A stretch of DNA of 64,000 nucleotides from Notospermus geniculatus. Lineage: Eukaryota > Nemertea > Pilidiophora > Heteronemertea > Lineidae. The stretch lies in assembly GCA_002633025.1 (NCBI GenBank), contig NMRB01000361.1, forward strand, positions 163,764 through 227,763. The letters run 5' to 3'. The position numbers and the translations under genes were made by a program. The notes beneath the pieces were generated by a model. The model did no database searches, was not told the origin of the DNA, and was given only the letters and a program-made list of their open reading frames with translations. This document shows, one piece after another, positions 62,333 to 64,000 of this stretch. Position 1 is the first letter of the stretch. Each line of letters opens with the position of its first letter.

Positions 62333-62344
62333 CTCAAGAATTCA

Positions 62345-63814
62345 CGCAGGATTTACTGTCATCTACAAGATATGCCCATTCCAGATAAAGTGAGTCGTGT
62401 CCAAACTAAGTAGTCCTGGATATCCATCCATTCATTCATTTACTATTCAAGGTCAGTTAGTTTTCCTCAAACAAACATGGAGTTCTCTTTTCCTCCTTCT
62501 GACAACCAGTCCAATGTCTCATATCCGTTACAAAACTATAGTAATCAGTTAATTAATCTTTCACTTCAGACTTCACCAGGTATTGAAGACATCCAAAACA
62601 CATTACTGGTACCCAAAGTTCAATCAATGGTAAGATACTGGAAAAAGAAAGATCTTTCAAACAAGAGCCAGATTTGGTCACATCGCGATACACTGATTCC
62701 GATGATGTGTTCATCACTCACAGAGACTTGGTGTGAGAAGGTCTCACTCTNCTTTTGAAAATGTCAGTTCTGCATGAAGAGGCCTAGCTAACTAACTAGG
62801 CCTAGGGGCCTAGGCCTGCCTATTACCTACTGAGCACATGCTGAGAGTCTGACAATGGGGAATGACATTATTTTATAGCGTGTGATGAGAGTGCGTTCTT
62901 CTGCTGTTCTGATCGACCTCAGACTCAGAGTCTCACTCACATGATAGGCTACCATAGAGGCCTAGGCCTACTCATCAGGTTCAGCAGAAATCAGCAATCC
63001 TAATCAGGCGCTGGCTTCAGAAGAGAAGTCTCACTCTCAGCATTTGCTCATCAGCCTGCTTCAGCTTGCTGCACTCCTGTCCTGCCCTGCATGCAGCAGT
63101 GCAGGCAGGCATGCAGCAGGCAGGGCCAGGGGAGCATGAGGTGATCTTGTGATGATGAGGAGGATCAGGCGCGCATGAGCGAGGAAGAGGGGATCGGGAG
63201 GACATGACCATGATGACATGGATCATCTGGGGATGGATGGATGGATGGTCGATTGGATGGAGGAGCAGAGGAGAGAAGAGAGAAAAGGAAGGGAGTCTGG
63301 ATGGTGCCTAAAAAGGCTAGAATCGCAACCTATATGGCCAAAACCCTGATTGATACTTAGTCAGATGAAAATAGTAAGTCCAGTAAGTGACCTTACACAA
63401 CGATTACATGAAGTAAGGCGATGAAAATGCGGGAAAATAACATAGGAGCCCAGGCCCTAAATTTTCGTTTGCATTCGCTGGCATGAACGCCATTTTCGGA
63501 TCATGTGACACGCTCGGTTGTTCTAAGAATTACATCACTTCCCGCCGTAGCTAATTTATTGACTCAAATTTCACAAGCAAGTGGCCAGCATTGTGGAATT
63601 TCATGGCAAATATCAATTAAAAAGATATTCTGTATATTTTTGATTGGCCATTTCAAAATAATGCCGGAAAAAATCACCGAGAGGCAGTCGATACACAAAC
63701 AGTGTCGTCAGGGGTGCTGGTCATAGAAAGAACAGCCAACCTGATTGACCGCCATTTAACTAGCAGACGACGCTTTTTTCAATTAAATTAAACGTAATTG
63801 GAACCGATTTAATT
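62345..63814. promoter_or_regulatory. Shared upstream region of LYST and the homeobox gene
   Basis: About 1.5 kb between divergent start codons. A single N at 62751, taggcctagg-rich words around 62785-62980, and a (ggat)n run at about 63230-63260. A bidirectional promoter role is inferred from layout only. Confidence 0.4.
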
Positions 63815-64000
63815 ATGGAATCCTTGCTTCCTAAACGCAGAAAAAGAACTGTAATCTCGCCAGAACAGCTAAAAAAGCTCGAACATTTATTCGAGGAGGA
63901 GCAGTGGCCTTGTCGAGTAGCAAAAGCAAGGTTAGCAGACGAACTTGGTCAAACCGAAAACTTCGTCAACATCTGGTTCCAAAATAAGCGGGCTCGAGTG
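63815..64000 (+). CDS. Homeobox gene, 5' part (runs off window)
   Basis: From the ATG at 63815, 62 codons are visible. MESLLPKRRKRTVISPEQLK leads into a homeodomain: KRT--S-EQLKKLEHLFEEE (helix 1), RVAKARLADELG (helix 2), and ENFVNIWFQNKRARV (helix 3). The invariant Trp, Phe, Asn and Arg of WFQNKRAR are present and residue 50 is Gln, so the fold and DNA binding are expected. The domain starts only nine residues from the Met. I cannot assign it to a named class; it looks like a diverged ANTP- or PRD-like domain. Sequence-specific nuclear DNA-binding protein (family knowledge). Confidence 0.85.
   Translation, partial: MESLLPKRRKRTVISPEQLKKLEHLFEEEQWPCRVAKARLADELGQTENFVNIWFQNKRARV

Noticed and set aside
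60868-61395. 175-codon open frame on the plus strand in LYST intron 2
   Set aside because: No recognisable motif, no family relatives in the window, and no splice or start context that supports it.

Overview
This is a eukaryotic, intron-rich, AT-leaning window from an animal genome. A LYST gene with animal-type exon structure, a homeobox, many MITE-like elements, a Penelope-like fragment and a non-LTR retrotransposon tail all point to an invertebrate metazoan. A marine deuterostome such as an echinoderm or hemichordate is my best guess. That guess rests only on general sequence feel (frequent taggcctac-type words, abundant foldback repeats), so the phylum is not established here.

The frame of the window is one large gene on the minus strand: lysosomal trafficking regulator (LYST, BEACH family). 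Thirty-one coding exons could be placed from a start codon at 62332 leftwards to 181. Splice sites and reading phase agree across almost every junction, and the residue order follows vertebrate LYST as I remember it. The PH-BEACH-WD40 end lies beyond the left edge. A 580-base assembly gap (54560-55139) hides the end of the largest exon. About 1.5 kb to the right of the LYST start, a divergent homeobox gene begins at 63815 and runs off the right edge.

The striking region is a single LYST intron of about 36.6 kb (12323-48966), sitting between two perfectly phased exons. It holds a tandem, opposite-strand array of eleven related genes, all on the plus strand. Ten have open reading frames of about 231-255 residues and one is truncated at its 5' end. 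The proteins share an N-terminal AKS-W-GG-CYLGY-P---RI-RP block, a central SVGILHCRK block and a C-terminal SMGRPF---RCYILVVGII block. This order resembles, from memory, the 'dual OB-containing domain' (DuOB) family known mainly from prokaryotic conflict systems; the match is an inference. Seven copies (A type, 13-35 kb) carry a conserved upstream 5' exon block and splice acceptor. Three (B type, 38-45 kb) and one divergent copy (47 kb) have different leaders.

The repeats around the genes contain unusual numbers of strings matching immune transcription-factor consensus sites. GAAANNGAAA (IRF/ISRE-like) occurs in the minisatellite between A-type genes. GGGAATTCCC (kappaB-like) with TTGCGCAAT (C/EBP-like) occurs just upstream of two B-type genes. 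TTCNNNGAA (STAT/GAS-like) recurs between genes. My working hypothesis is a rapidly duplicating, possibly immune-inducible family of DuOB-like proteins nested inside LYST. Near-identical blocks joined by single Ns (14381, 20800, 24207) warn that part of the duplication could be assembly or haplotype artefact.
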